Below, piece after piece: positions 15,861 through 25,462 of a stretch of DNA of 64,000 bases (its first letter is position 1; every line of letters starts with the position of its first letter). The position numbers and the translations under genes are program-made. Source of the stretch: Candidatus Zhuqueibacterota bacterium (GTDB lineage: Bacteria; Zhuqueibacterota; Zhuqueibacteria; Oceanimicrobiales; Oceanimicrobiaceae); NCBI GenBank assembly GCA_029261995.1, contig JAJDAF010000049.1, positions 1-64,000 on the forward strand. Reading direction: 5' to 3'. The notes under the pieces were generated by a model. The model saw only the letters and a list, made by a program, of their open reading frames with translations. It did no database searches and was not told where the DNA came from.

Positions 15861-17498
15861 ATGAAAAAGAAGTCTCTCAGGAAGTTAATGTTCATCGGCC
15901 TGGTCATTCCGGCTTGCTTGAGTCTCATCCTTACCGGCTCACTCGTTGCGCAGGAGACTGACCAGGTAAAAGAAGAAATGTTCAGGGAAACCAGGGAAGC
16001 CTTCCACCGGGCCACGGAAGAAGGTGTACCGTTCCTCTCGCCGAACAACTTCGCCAAGGCCAATGAGTTTTATCAAAAGGCTTTAGCAGATTTTGAGAAA
16101 GGCGAGAGATTACGCACAATCCGTGAGAATCTCAACCAGGCCAGGGAATATCTGGATACGGCTTTTGAGACTTCCAGAATTGCTCATGTCAGCCTGGAAC
16201 GATTGATCGATACGCGCTTGCAGACGATAGAATTGGCCGCAGCCAAACTCAGGGAACATCCTGACCGGCCCGAGTATTTCAAGGGCAAGCTATTGTCGGA
16301 AAGAGATTTTCAGGGCGAGCAGTCTTACAACATCCCAAGAGCTGAAAACAAATACAAAGCTGCGGTGCAGAAAATCGAGTCCGGTGACTCAAATGGCGCC
16401 AGATCCATCGCGGAAGAGGCGGAGGCGGATTACCGGTCATCTGCGATTGGATTCTTGACTGAGGAGGTATTGGCAGATGCAAACAGGCGCTTGCAAAAAA
16501 TAGAAGACACCCTTCCCGCAAACGCCAGGATAAGAGCTCGTGCCGAGCTCGCCGAGTTGGAGCTTTTTCTGGAAACTCAAAAGCGGGAAAGATTCTCAGT
16601 TGGAGGGCTTTCTGCCGAAGTGCGTCAGCGCGCACAGGATATATTGGCAACAATCGGTGCACGGGAACCGCACCGAGAGTGGCCGGATGCGATGGCAGAA
16701 GAACTCATTATTCAGCCGGACCGACCCCTAAGCGGCGAAGAATTCTCAGCCAAGGCGATTGTCAGAAATGCCGGTATGGCGCCGTTAGAAGGAATCATGC
16801 TTCTCTTCCTGGGGCCGGATGAACGTGAAATAGGCCGGGGTTTCCTGGATTTTCTTGAACCAGGCAATGTAAGGGAAGTCGGCATCGTGGCGACTGTGCA
16901 GGAGCCAGGAGAATCGCTGATCGCGGTTGTGGTTGATCCTGAGAATCAGATCGAAGAAAGCAATGAACGTAATAACGAAGCGCACAGAGTTCTTCACATA
17001 AGAAAACGGGATCTTCTTGAGCGCGTTGAACCACTGGAACCCGTCGTTAAATTTACTGAAGGAAAAGAGCTTGAGCCCAAAACCCGCGGGGCTACCAAAG
17101 CAAGCTGGCCTCACGGTCTGCTCAAGACCGGCAGAAAGTGGAGCGAAACCTTCTCAATGAAATACAGTGACGTGATAGAGCTTAGTCCTGGTGAACAAAG
17201 GGATTTGCCATTTGAATTTGCAGATGCCTCAATGATTTTCATCAAAGTATACTCCTACGGAAATGGCAATGAAGAAGCACGGGTACTTGCTGAATTATTC
17301 CGACGTGGACAATCGCAACCGGTGTGGAGTCAAGAGTCTGTGAATTTGAATCATACGACGGGATTTATCAGCGGGCAGGTGGAGATTGCGCCCGAGATAT
17401 TGGCCCGTGCAACAACCTGGACCCTGAAATTGACAAGCCGTGCGAATCAATCCTTGTCACCCGAGGTGTGGATAGGTGTCGCGCCTAGTCTGCAATAG
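15861..17498 (+). CDS. Secreted CARDB-domain protein with helical N-terminal region
   Basis: 545 residues from ATG 15861 after AGGAGG; an in-frame start 42 bp upstream lacks a ribosome site. A signal peptide (LMFIGLVIPACLSLILTG) ends near VAQ. Residues about 35-240 are helical and TPR/DUF4398-like (NEFYQKALADFEKGER, LNQAREYLDTAFET). Residues about 275-380 look like a CARDB adhesion module (PLSGEEFSAKAIVRNAGM, PENQIEESNERNNEAHRVL). The last ~120 residues are a beta-rich domain. Exported and likely periplasmic or surface-bound. It follows the DUF2007-like gene by 74 bp and precedes the LGFP protein by 42 bp. Confidence 0.75.
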   Translation: MKKKSLRKLMFIGLVIPACLSLILTGSLVAQETDQVKEEMFRETREAFHRATEEGVPFLSPNNFAKANEFYQKALADFEKGERLRTIRENLNQAREYLDTAFETSRIAHVSLERLIDTRLQTIELAAAKLREHPDRPEYFKGKLLSERDFQGEQSYNIPRAENKYKAAVQKIESGDSNGARSIAEEAEADYRSSAIGFLTEEVLADANRRLQKIEDTLPANARIRARAELAELELFLETQKRERFSVGGLSAEVRQRAQDILATIGAREPHREWPDAMAEELIIQPDRPLSGEEFSAKAIVRNAGMAPLEGIMLLFLGPDEREIGRGFLDFLEPGNVREVGIVATVQEPGESLIAVVVDPENQIEESNERNNEAHRVLHIRKRDLLERVEPLEPVVKFTEGKELEPKTRGATKASWPHGLLKTGRKWSETFSMKYSDVIELSPGEQRDLPFEFADASMIFIKVYSYGNGNEEARVLAELFRRGQSQPVWSQESVNLNHTTGFISGQVEIAPEILARATTWTLKLTSRANQSLSPEVWIGVAPSLQ

Positions 17499-17540
17499 CT
17501 GTTTGCTTCCGAAATCAAGAATAAGAAGGAGGGAAACATC

Positions 17541-20027
17541 ATGAGACGTATTCTCATTCTCAAATACATCATATTTGTAGTCTTCGTATTAGCAATAGCA
17601 GATAGAAGTCTTTCTCAGATTACTTTTGATGATGCACCGGTCACAACTCCGCCGCCCAAGATTGGTGTGCGCTACGGCAATCAGGGCGTACTTCTCCCCA
17701 AATCATCTCGACTTTTCACTCTACCCACACGCGGTTTGCGCTCGAAAGCACATTCAGGGACAAAAGTCCTGCTATCGAATGACCTGGCCAATGAGCAGGA
17801 TCCGCGGCCGCTGGTCATCGATCTGACATACAACATACGAGCCGTGACACTTTACACAGGTGTACCGTGGGACAGCCACGGCGAACGGGTGAATATCTCA
17901 CTGAAAGCTTTCAATGAACTCGGCAACCTGGTGGCGAGATCCGATAAATTTGCATATGGGCCATCAGACATCAATCTGGCCTTGCAGGTGAAAGACCCAC
18001 AAATGCAGCACACGATTAGAAAGATCGAGGTAGATGCGCAACAGGGCGGCACCGGTCACTTTGAATTCATTGACGACCTGACATTGTCTTCTGAAGGGCC
18101 TCCACCGGTTCTGGCAACTGAGCCGCCCAAGGTCGTCATCACAAGCCCATCTGCTGCTGAAACCAACACAGGTGTGCTTACCATCTCCGGCAAAATCCAC
18201 GGTAAAGGACTTCTGCCGAAATATGCACCACCTGAACTGACGGTATCGTATCCAGTCGATCCTTCTTCTGGAACTTTGCCACATAAGCAGGAGCTCGGGC
18301 TTAACAAGGAACTCAATTGGGTGCATCCCATTCCTTCCGGTGACCCCTACCTGGCATTTACACTGCCGTTTCAACTCACCTATTTTGGGAAAAACGCCAT
18401 CAAAGTCACGGCTTCCAATGCTGCCGGAAGTGGATCCGCCCAGAAATCCATCACTTATTTCCCGGCTGACATCACCAAGGAATATAACAAAAAGGGAAAA
18501 TGGAATACGTTCGGGGATCTCATCTGGGGCAAGAAAATGGGTGGCTGCATTTCTGCAATTTATCAGAAGGGCGCCATTTTCAGTTCGCCTGCCGGCACAT
18601 ATTCAGTGCTTGGCAAAATCTTCACAAAGTGGAAGTCACTCACAACTCCGAATGATTTGTTGGGCTTGTTGGGGTGTGCTACCGGGCCTGAGAAATCAAT
18701 ACCCGGCGGTATTTCCCAGGACTTTGTCGGGGGACGTGCATATTCCGGCTCAGCAGGCACTTTTTATGTCATCACGCCGTTCTTAGATGCCATCGATAAA
18801 CTGAACTTCGTCAGCGAGTTTGGGTTGCCGGCTTCAGATCCGGTGAAGCAAACTCAACCCGGACTGCCATCGTTGTGGCAAAAGTTCAAACGCACGATTG
18901 ACGGCGTGCCGTTTGTTTCTGCCATGGAAGTAACCGAAAAGCCGCTGACTGTCTGGATTGCAACCCCGGACATCGAGGGCACAAAAAGAGCCGGCGCGAA
19001 AATCACCTCGCGAGTGGCAACGAACTGGGATTCTTATGACTATAAGAAAGTAACTGACCCAAGTGTAAAAATCAGCAAACCCAAACTGGGCAAAGGTATG
19101 CCGTATTCTGCTTTGAGCAAAGCCTGTGGAGGTGGCCACTATCCCGGCACAGCACCGGAATGGGTTTCACTTTCTGCAAATAAGATCGTCTCCTACATGG
19201 GCAACGTACAATCATCGAAATTCGCGAGTGAGGACGCGCCCTGGTCGCATGATTGCAGCACCTGGAAGGATGGCGAGGTCGGCTTCGCCGGAGTGGATTG
19301 GCGCGTCTATGTTACACCTGATGCGGGCTACGAGGGTATGCTCGGCGGCGATGGCACGACCATATCGGAGGGCAGGCTTATCTATCCAAATTATGAACAG
19401 ACAAATCTGGAAATCGAATATGAATATTGCCTGGTTGGCTTCCCACCGGAATCCAATCCAACCGGCTATTTGAAACAAGGGGACAAAATTATCACCGCGG
19501 GCCGCTTCGTTGTTGATTGTGGCTGCCATCCTTCATTTGGAGCCGTGCCTTCAAAGATGTGTGAATCAACATACAAGAGCGAAATCCATCCACCGGCATT
19601 CATGTTCGATATATATACACTTGTGAAATCCGGGCAACCGTCAACTGTCGCTGACATGGTTTATTTGGACTGGTGGTATCCCGGCGAAGTTGTGGAATTG
19701 GATCTTTATCCGCCGCCACGGCCTAAACCAGATGTTGTACTTACAGCATCCATTCCGATATGGAATAAGTTTTGTACGACTGACAAAGGTCATTGTGGCA
19801 TCCAAAACAGCCTGGAGCCGATAACTTCCCCAAACCACATCCGTCTAAAAATCACAGGCCGGCCCGATGTCAAGTTTCATACACCGCCGAATGAGAGCAC
19901 GAAGAACGGGCAGTTATTCCACGGGCATCTGCCTTCGTTGCCCGGGCAGCAAGGACCGATTGATCCAAATTATCCACATACTAAATCTTTATGGGGAAAT
20001 TTTGAACTTACATGGAAAACGCCATGA
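17541..20027 (+). CDS. Secreted LGFP-repeat protein
   Basis: 828 residues from ATG 17541 after AAGGAGGG. It has a signal peptide (YIIFVVFVLAIADRSLS). Residues about 60-190 form a beta-sandwich-like domain (IRAVTLYTGVPWDSHG, HFEFIDDLTL). Residues 195-310 look like an Ig-type domain (PPKVVITSPSAAETNTG, ASNAAGSGSA). Residues about 325-450 carry LGFP-type repeats (GLLGCATGPEKSIPGG, FVGGRAYSGSAGTFYV, EFGLPASDPV), which in actinobacteria bind the cell wall. The C-terminal ~350 residues contain several Cys (VVDCGCHPSF, CTTDKGHCGIQ) and are unrecognised. R2 copy 2 begins about 40 bp after its stop. Confidence 0.75.
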   Translation: MRRILILKYIIFVVFVLAIADRSLSQITFDDAPVTTPPPKIGVRYGNQGVLLPKSSRLFTLPTRGLRSKAHSGTKVLLSNDLANEQDPRPLVIDLTYNIRAVTLYTGVPWDSHGERVNISLKAFNELGNLVARSDKFAYGPSDINLALQVKDPQMQHTIRKIEVDAQQGGTGHFEFIDDLTLSSEGPPPVLATEPPKVVITSPSAAETNTGVLTISGKIHGKGLLPKYAPPELTVSYPVDPSSGTLPHKQELGLNKELNWVHPIPSGDPYLAFTLPFQLTYFGKNAIKVTASNAAGSGSAQKSITYFPADITKEYNKKGKWNTFGDLIWGKKMGGCISAIYQKGAIFSSPAGTYSVLGKIFTKWKSLTTPNDLLGLLGCATGPEKSIPGGISQDFVGGRAYSGSAGTFYVITPFLDAIDKLNFVSEFGLPASDPVKQTQPGLPSLWQKFKRTIDGVPFVSAMEVTEKPLTVWIATPDIEGTKRAGAKITSRVATNWDSYDYKKVTDPSVKISKPKLGKGMPYSALSKACGGGHYPGTAPEWVSLSANKIVSYMGNVQSSKFASEDAPWSHDCSTWKDGEVGFAGVDWRVYVTPDAGYEGMLGGDGTTISEGRLIYPNYEQTNLEIEYEYCLVGFPPESNPTGYLKQGDKIITAGRFVVDCGCHPSFGAVPSKMCESTYKSEIHPPAFMFDIYTLVKSGQPSTVADMVYLDWWYPGEVVELDLYPPPRPKPDVVLTASIPIWNKFCTTDKGHCGIQNSLEPITSPNHIRLKITGRPDVKFHTPPNESTKNGQLFHGHLPSLPGQQGPIDPNYPHTKSLWGNFELTWKTP

Positions 20028-20065
20028 GTTCCCTGCTCGAACAGGATTTGTAAATGCGTGCTTGG

Positions 20066-20155
20066 CCCGCCCCGTGGGATAGTGCATGCACCGGGGCGAC
20101 TCAAGTGAGTTGCTATTTCATCCAACGGGGCGAGTGAGGCAGGTGGGCCGCAAAT
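20066..20155 (+). repeat. Interspersed repeat R2, copy 2 (core only)
   Basis: The core from GCCCCGTGGGATAG to CGAGTGAGGCAGGTGGGCC is nearly identical to copy 1, but the ~70-bp leader is missing. It lies between the LGFP gene stop and the hydrolase start. Confidence 0.85.
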
Positions 20156-20230
20156 CCTTCCAGCTCGGCGCTGCGTCGCCGCTTGCCTGTTAGTTGGAGC
20201 GCTGGTACGATTGATAACAGGAGAAGTCAT

Positions 20231-21184
20231 TTGAAAAAGGTCATGAAAACGATATTGGCTTTCATCATTGTTCTAATTGTTGTTTTGGGCTTGTTCCTGG
20301 TTAAGACTGATGTGCCATTGGATGAATTAGAACAAAAATATGCCAGCTCATCTTCGAAATTTGTTCGCATGGAAGGCATGAATGTTCACTATCGTATCGA
20401 AGGGAAAGGCAGACCACTTGTTCTGTTGCATGGCACAGGCTCTTCTCTCCACACGTGGGATGGTTGGGTTCAGGCGCTGTCGGATACTTTTCGCATCATT
20501 CGTCTGGATTTGCCGGCCTTTGGGTTGACCGGCCCACATCCAAATCATGATTACCGCATCGCCACCTACGTGAAACTGCTACACTCGCTCTTGAACGAAC
20601 TTGAAGTTGGGAAAATGGCCTTGGCAGGCAACTCCCTCGGCGGATTTATTGCCTGGCGATATGCCATCCAGTATCCCGATCAGGTGGATAGGCTCATCTT
20701 GCTCGATGCTTCTGGCTACCCGAACAACGATCCACCGCCACTAGTATTCAGGCTGGCACAAACGCCAGTCCTAAACAAACTTCTTTCCAAGATCTCCCTG
20801 CGAGCGCTGGTTGAAAAGAGCTTGCACGAGGTCTACGGCGATGACAGCAAGGTCACTGAGTTACTGATCGACAGGTATTACGAATTATCTTTGCGGCCGG
20901 GTAATCGCGAAGCTTTTGTGGCACGGGCAAATACCAAAATGGCAGACCACTTTGACCATCTAGAGCAATTGCGCATTCCTGTGTTGCTCATGTGGGGTGA
21001 GCGAGATTTGTGGACGCCTGTAAAATATCTCGACCGCTTCGCACAAAAGCTGGCGGGAAATGTAGCAATAGAGATCTATCCTGATCTCGGACATGTGCCA
21101 ATGGAAGAAGCGCCCGCAAGAACAGCCGCGGATGCCAGTGCATTTCTGCTAACCCAAGCCATTTCCTTGCAGACCATTGAGTGA
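20231..21184 (+). CDS. Membrane-anchored alpha/beta hydrolase
   Basis: 317 residues. A TTG start at 20231 fits AGGAG with 7-nt spacing better than ATG 20243, so the start is uncertain by four residues. An N-terminal hydrophobic anchor (ILAFIIVLIVVLGLFLV) precedes a complete alpha/beta-hydrolase fold. It has an oxyanion segment LLHGTGSSLHTW, nucleophile elbow GNSLGG, acid in WGERDLWTP and catalytic His in PDLGHVPMEEAP. The substrate cannot be told; esterase or C-C hydrolase is possible. It is a single-gene unit bounded by R2 (upstream) and R1 (21 bp downstream). Confidence 0.85.
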   Translation: MKKVMKTILAFIIVLIVVLGLFLVKTDVPLDELEQKYASSSSKFVRMEGMNVHYRIEGKGRPLVLLHGTGSSLHTWDGWVQALSDTFRIIRLDLPAFGLTGPHPNHDYRIATYVKLLHSLLNELEVGKMALAGNSLGGFIAWRYAIQYPDQVDRLILLDASGYPNNDPPPLVFRLAQTPVLNKLLSKISLRALVEKSLHEVYGDDSKVTELLIDRYYELSLRPGNREAFVARANTKMADHFDHLEQLRIPVLLMWGERDLWTPVKYLDRFAQKLAGNVAIEIYPDLGHVPMEEAPARTAADASAFLLTQAISLQTIE

Positions 21185-21204
21185 AATGCACCCGATAGCT
21201 GGAC

Positions 21205-21430
21205 GGCGGGTGGCCCTGACAAGAATGAATAGGAGACCGTGTGCCACGTGGCTGCAGCCCGTGGGGTTTGCCGCCCAATCCTGCGCGCGGTGAATGCTGC
21301 TGAGAAGTGTCCCAAGGCGTCGGCGTATGCACAAGTTGTAAGAAAAGGGCGAGTCCCGGACCGTGATAGCATACCTGTGCTGATGAATTGAGCATTTGCC
21401 ACGGCTTGAAAGCGCGTGGCACACGTTTCT
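21205..21430 (+). repeat. Interspersed repeat R1, copy 2 (long form)
   Basis: Starts 21 bp after the hydrolase stop with the shared GGCGGGTGGCCCTGACAAGA. It continues into a distal part (GGTGAATGCTGCTGAGAAGT, CACAAGTTGTAAGAAAAGGG, GCGTGGCACACG) that is also present in copy 4 at 25253 but absent from copies 1 and 3. Confidence 0.8.
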
Positions 21431-21517
21431 CCATAATAACGCGGGTAGGTTGGCGTGGCCACCCGTCGCGTGGCACACGGCTGCCAACAACAAGGCAGGC
21501 AGGTTGGCGTGGCCACC
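21414..21517. repeat. Two tandem 54-bp units
   Basis: GCGTGGCACACG at 21414 and 21468, and AGGTTGGCGTGGCCACC at 21447 and 21501, repeat at exactly 54-bp spacing. The bases between them differ. The right unit abuts the GIY-YIG remnant. Confidence 0.7.
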
Positions 21518-21520
21518 GGC

Positions 21521-21679
21521 CGCAATCGCTGAGTATGCATCTGAGAATTCTTCAAAATAGACAAGCCGATAAATATTGTACTTCGAGGTAGACCCTTTGT
21601 GCAGTTTGCTTCGATGCTGACCCATGCGCCGTTCAAGGTCACAGGTCATTCAGATATAAAGCGCTCGAGTTCTTGAATG
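21521..21679 (-). pseudogene. Remnant of a GIY-YIG endonuclease-family gene
   Basis: The minus strand reads RALYI, a TGA stop (21652-21650), then MTCDLERRMGQHRSKL, HKGSTSKYNIYRLVYFEEF and SDAYSAIAA. This matches the small GIY-YIG proteins, where the expected text is LYIGMT; one base change, GGA to TGA, would explain the stop. The N-terminal GIY strand and the distal REKQIKGW-type motif are missing, the latter cut off where the 54-bp repeats begin. The remnant is too broken to be functional. Confidence 0.7.
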
Positions 21680-21690
21680 CCTTTGTGTTT

Positions 21691-22225
21691 GGGCAAGCAG
21701 AACTTCCAGACACTACCTACGATGGTGAGTAGCTGAGCGCATTTGCAGCGCGCTGCCAGCGCGGCACGCCATCACGTAGACTCTCGGCAAATGGCGACCC
21801 GTCTCAGTACGCGCATTATGATTCGATTCTCGGGGCTGAACTGCATTGCAGAGAGCTCCATACTACACTGGCAGACCATTACCGCACCAGATGATGCACA
21901 GTCGGTTCATTGTCTGCAAGCGGTACCCAAATGTGTTCGCTGGCGTACTCTCTTTGTCAAGTCACCGAACATCTCAAACATACTTCCTTTTCTGATTTGG
22001 CTGTAAATGCTTAAGAAACAATTGTGGCACGGTTGTTGTAAATGCCATGTTCTCTAAGGTGCATTACCTTTAGTGAGTCAGCGCGTCACAAAGCCGCCAT
22101 TGACGCAAGACCGGCTTCGACATCCGAAGTCTGCGGACAGCGGGTTGCCCGATGTTGGATTTGGAAAATTCTGCGGTTGGATGCCGTCTGCCACGAGTTG
22201 GAACTGATAAAGGAAGGAACTCACC
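21691..22225. other. Intergenic stretch before the permease gene
   Basis: About 530 bp with only short unsupported frames on both strands. The last bases hold AAGGAAGGA, the ribosome site of the gene at 22226. Confidence 0.5.
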
Positions 22226-24583
22226 ATGCTGAAGAGCTTTCTAAAGGTCGCCTATCGCGGCCTATTGAAGAGCAAATTGTCATCGTTCATAAACATTTTT
22301 GGTCTGTCGCTGGCGGTTGGCTGCACAATTGTCATCTTCCTGATCATTGACTTTATGTACAGTCTCGATAGTTTTCATGAGAATGCCGATAGCCTTTTTC
22401 TTGTTGAGAATGTCATCGAGATCAGCGGAACGGTCGAAATCTGGGGCAATTCACCGCTACCCTTGGGGCCGGCACTTGAGGCCGACTTTCCACAAGTCAT
22501 ACGCGCCGTTCGAGTAGCCGATGCAGCCGGCGCGATGAGATACGGCGACCTGGTCTTTAACGAAAGCATTCGCTTTGTCGATCCTGCCTTCCTGGAAATG
22601 TTCACCTTCCCGCTGAAATATGGAGACAAAAGCGCACTTTCCGACAATAGCGCTCTCATCCTCAGCGAAGACCTGGCTCTGAAGTATTTTGGCGATGCCA
22701 ATCCAATCGGTGAGCAGGTTAGCATCACTTTTAACAGTGAGCAAACTGAGACATTTCTTATAAGAGGCGTTGCTGAGAAAGTGCCCGCCAACGCGAGCTT
22801 TGGCTTTGCCGTTTTGTGCGCCTACAACAAACAGTTCGATTTGGGCATGCGTCTTCACGATTGGTCTGAACTAACACGATCGACGTTTATCCAACTGCGG
22901 AATCCCGCGGACATTGGCGCGCTTGCAGATCAAATGGATCGTTACGTGAATCTGCAAAATGCTTCTAAGCCAAATCGACCTATAGCAGGACTAAGGTTTG
23001 ACCTATTGCGGGATGTTCCTCTAAAGGGATTGCATATCCGGGGCGGCATCCAGGGACGATTTCCGGAACGGGACGCCGTGGTACTCACTGTCCTGGCTTT
23101 ATTCATTTTGTCTCTGGCATGTTTTAATTATGTCAATATTGCTATTTCCTCCGCAGGCCGAAGGCTAAAGGAGATTGGTATCCGCAAGGCGGTTGGCAGC
23201 AACAAGCTACAGATGGTCGGTCAGTTTTTGGGCGAAAACCTTCTGATTTGTGCTATCGCGTTAGTTGTTGGAGTCACACTATGCGAATCGTTCCTCGTTC
23301 CTGCAATAAACGGGGTTGGCCTGCCGGTTAGCTTGAACTTTTCGGGCAATCTGCGTTTATGGATCTTTTTCGCGGGACTTCTCATGGTTACCGGCCTGGT
23401 AGCCGGCACTTATCCTGCTTTCTTTATGTCGGCGTTCCAGCCCGCGAGAATATTTCGTGGTAGCTACAAAGTGGGGCGCAAAAAGCGTTTCACCAGCTTC
23501 TTGTTAACCATTCAGTATGTCATATCTTTCATCCTGATTGCTACGGGCGTGGCGGTCAGCCAAAATGCAGAATGGGAACGAAACCGAGACTGGGGCTACA
23601 ACCAGAAACAGACGATTGTCATACCCTTCGCTGATAACCAGCGCTATTCGGTATACAAAAATGCGATCCGGGAGCACGCTGATATCCAACAAATGGCAGG
23701 CTCTTTGGACCATATCGGAGAAACGCAGAAGCGAGCAGCAGTTCAAGTTCTAGGCAAACAGCACCATGTTGTACGGTTTGACATCGGGGTTGATTACATT
23801 GAAACCCTGCAGCTCGGTTTAAGAGAGGGAAGAAGTTTCGATGGCAATTTGAGCACGGATACTCAGGAATCCATCATTGTTAATGAGACGTTTGTCAAGA
23901 AGATGGGCTGGCAGAATGCTGTTGGAAAACGCGTCGAATTCGACGACACAAACTACCGCGTGATTGGTGTTGTTGAAGATTTTCACTACACCGGATTTGT
24001 GTTCAGAATAGAGCCGGCCACTTTGCGGCTTGCTCCTGAAGACGAATTAAGATATCTCGCAATCCGGGTGCCGGCTGGAGCCGCCATTCAAACGCAGGAA
24101 TTTCTAAGAGCAACATGGCGCGAATTGATGCCGGATTTACCATACGAGGGTTTTTTTCAGGATAGCGTGTTTGACAGTTTTCAGAGGGGAAGCGAAAGGG
24201 GCGCCAAGGTGTTCTCTTTTGCAGGAATGGTAGCCCTGTTGATCTCCTGCATGGGTTTGTTCGGACTTGTTTCACTCCATATCGCCACGCGCTTGAAAGA
24301 GATTAGCATCCGCAAAGTCCTCGGCGCACCCATTGTCAATATCATCAATGTTGTTAATCGGCAATTTCTCATCCTGTTGGCCATTGCAATCTGCGTTGCC
24401 GCCCCACTGAGCTATCTCACGCTAAAAAGTTTGTTGGGTACAATAGAATATCACATGCCTTTAGGACCCGTTCCTTTCGTGGTCACTTCAGGGTTAATTG
24501 TCTTGACCGCCGTCTTGACGATATTTCCACAAGTGTTCAGGGGAGCGTCCGCCAATCCTGTTGAGCATCTAAGACATGAATGA
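22226..24583 (+). CDS. FtsX/MacB-type ABC transporter permease
   Basis: 785 residues from ATG 22226. It has the two-half layout common in Bacteroidota-type permeases. A first TM segment (residues ~20-42, FINIFGLSLAVGCTIVIFL) is followed by a MacB periplasmic core (50-280), an FtsX domain with TM helices (285-410, LKEIGIRKAVGSNKLQMV), another TM (~430), a second periplasmic core, and a second FtsX domain (665-780, RLKEISIRKVLGAP). The family exports or mechanically signals for lipoproteins, peptides or drugs, using a separate ATPase. No ATPase gene is seen nearby, so this permease is an orphan here. It is bounded downstream by R1 copy 3. Confidence 0.85.
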   Translation: MLKSFLKVAYRGLLKSKLSSFINIFGLSLAVGCTIVIFLIIDFMYSLDSFHENADSLFLVENVIEISGTVEIWGNSPLPLGPALEADFPQVIRAVRVADAAGAMRYGDLVFNESIRFVDPAFLEMFTFPLKYGDKSALSDNSALILSEDLALKYFGDANPIGEQVSITFNSEQTETFLIRGVAEKVPANASFGFAVLCAYNKQFDLGMRLHDWSELTRSTFIQLRNPADIGALADQMDRYVNLQNASKPNRPIAGLRFDLLRDVPLKGLHIRGGIQGRFPERDAVVLTVLALFILSLACFNYVNIAISSAGRRLKEIGIRKAVGSNKLQMVGQFLGENLLICAIALVVGVTLCESFLVPAINGVGLPVSLNFSGNLRLWIFFAGLLMVTGLVAGTYPAFFMSAFQPARIFRGSYKVGRKKRFTSFLLTIQYVISFILIATGVAVSQNAEWERNRDWGYNQKQTIVIPFADNQRYSVYKNAIREHADIQQMAGSLDHIGETQKRAAVQVLGKQHHVVRFDIGVDYIETLQLGLREGRSFDGNLSTDTQESIIVNETFVKKMGWQNAVGKRVEFDDTNYRVIGVVEDFHYTGFVFRIEPATLRLAPEDELRYLAIRVPAGAAIQTQEFLRATWRELMPDLPYEGFFQDSVFDSFQRGSERGAKVFSFAGMVALLISCMGLFGLVSLHIATRLKEISIRKVLGAPIVNIINVVNRQFLILLAIAICVAAPLSYLTLKSLLGTIEYHMPLGPVPFVVTSGLIVLTAVLTIFPQVFRGASANPVEHLRHE

Positions 24584-24610
24584 CGCGACTGAATGAAGTG
24601 CCCCGAAACG

Positions 24611-24704
24611 CGGCGGGTGGCCCTGACAAGAATGAATAGGAGACCGTGTGCCACGTGGCTTCAGCCCGTGGGGTTTGCCACCAAATCGATGATCACGCTC
24701 GGCG
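24611..24704 (+). repeat. Interspersed repeat R1, copy 3
   Basis: Starts 28 bp after the permease stop. Contains GGTGGC (24616-24621) and GCCACC (24677-24682) as outer arms and the perfect palindrome GCCACGTGGC (24650-24659). Ends against the stop of the VOC gene. Confidence 0.85.
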
Positions 24705-24709
24705 ACCTG

Positions 24710-25072
24710 CTACACCTCTTGGTCAGACCATACTGCAAACTCATTGCCACTTGGCTCTGTAAAGTGAAAACGACGGCCACCCGGGAATGAAAAGATAGGC
24801 TTTGTGATATTACCATTAGCCTTTTGTATTTTGTTTTGGGTTGCTTCAAGATTACTGCTGTAAAACACAACCAACGCGGCGCCATTACTTGTAGAAGAGC
24901 TTAACTCTGATTTAAAGAAACCGCCGCCATCAATGCCCTGATTTGAGAATGAGGAATACTCCGGACCGAAATCTTGAAAGGACCACCCAAACACCTGGAT
25001 AAAGAAATCCTTTGTCGCCAGGATATTTCTTGCTGGAAATTCAACATAACTTATTTTTTCATGTTCATTCAT
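24710..25072 (-). CDS. VOC-family (glyoxalase/bleomycin-resistance fold) protein
   Basis: 120 residues. ATG 25072 follows AGGGAG; an in-frame start 60 bp upstream lacks one. The sequence ISYVEFPARNILATKDFFIQ, VFGWSFQDFGPEYSSF, GGGFFKSE and FHFTEPSGNEFAVW follows the single-domain VOC fold. In this fold a conserved Glu (EPSGNEF) often ligates metal. It could be a lyase, isomerase or dioxygenase-like protein; the reaction is not deducible. It is the only minus-strand gene between 1 kb and 31.4 kb apart from the GIY-YIG remnant. Confidence 0.8.
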   Translation of the reverse strand: MNEHEKISYVEFPARNILATKDFFIQVFGWSFQDFGPEYSSFSNQGIDGGGFFKSELSSSTSNGAALVVFYSSNLEATQNKIQKANGNITKPIFSFPGGRRFHFTEPSGNEFAVWSDQEV

Positions 25073-25200
25073 TTCGTCACTCCCTTTAATGCCTAACGTT
25101 AACAGATGCCTGAATTGGGGTTTCATTTGCATCTTCTCTTATCCATAAGAGCCACACTGTAATTGATAGCCTTAATATATCAGACTAGAGTGACAACCCT

Positions 25201-25226
25201 ATGTCAGTATACCTGACATTTTTTTG
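25201..25226 (+). terminator. Terminator-like hairpin with U-tract
   Basis: A perfect 7-bp stem, ATGTCAG and CTGACAT, with a 5-nt loop, followed by T7. It looks like an intrinsic terminator on the + strand, though no + gene ends nearby; the closest + stop is at 24583. Confidence 0.45.
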
Positions 25227-25252
25227 TTTCTGATGATATTCTTGAAGGGGTC

Positions 25253-25437
25253 AGCGGGCGGGAGCCTTGACAGGAATGCACAAGGGTTCGTGATTTTGCC
25301 ACCCACTCGTACGGGCGGTGGATGCTGCTGAGAAGTGTCCGTGGTGTCGGCCCATGCACAAGTTGTAAGAAAAGGGCCGGTTGCCTCTGTGATGGCATGA
25401 GCATTGGCCACAATCTGAACGGCCCGTGGCACACGGT
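25253..25437 (+). repeat. Interspersed repeat R1, copy 4 (diverged long form)
   Basis: The proximal part is diverged (GGCGGGAGCCTTGACAGGAA). The distal part matches copy 2 well: GGTGGATGCTGCTGAGAAGT, CACAAGTTGTAAGAAAAGGG and CCCGTGGCACACGG. Confidence 0.7.
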
Positions 25438-25462
25438 TGCGGCAACTCCCGGGCGTTTGTGT

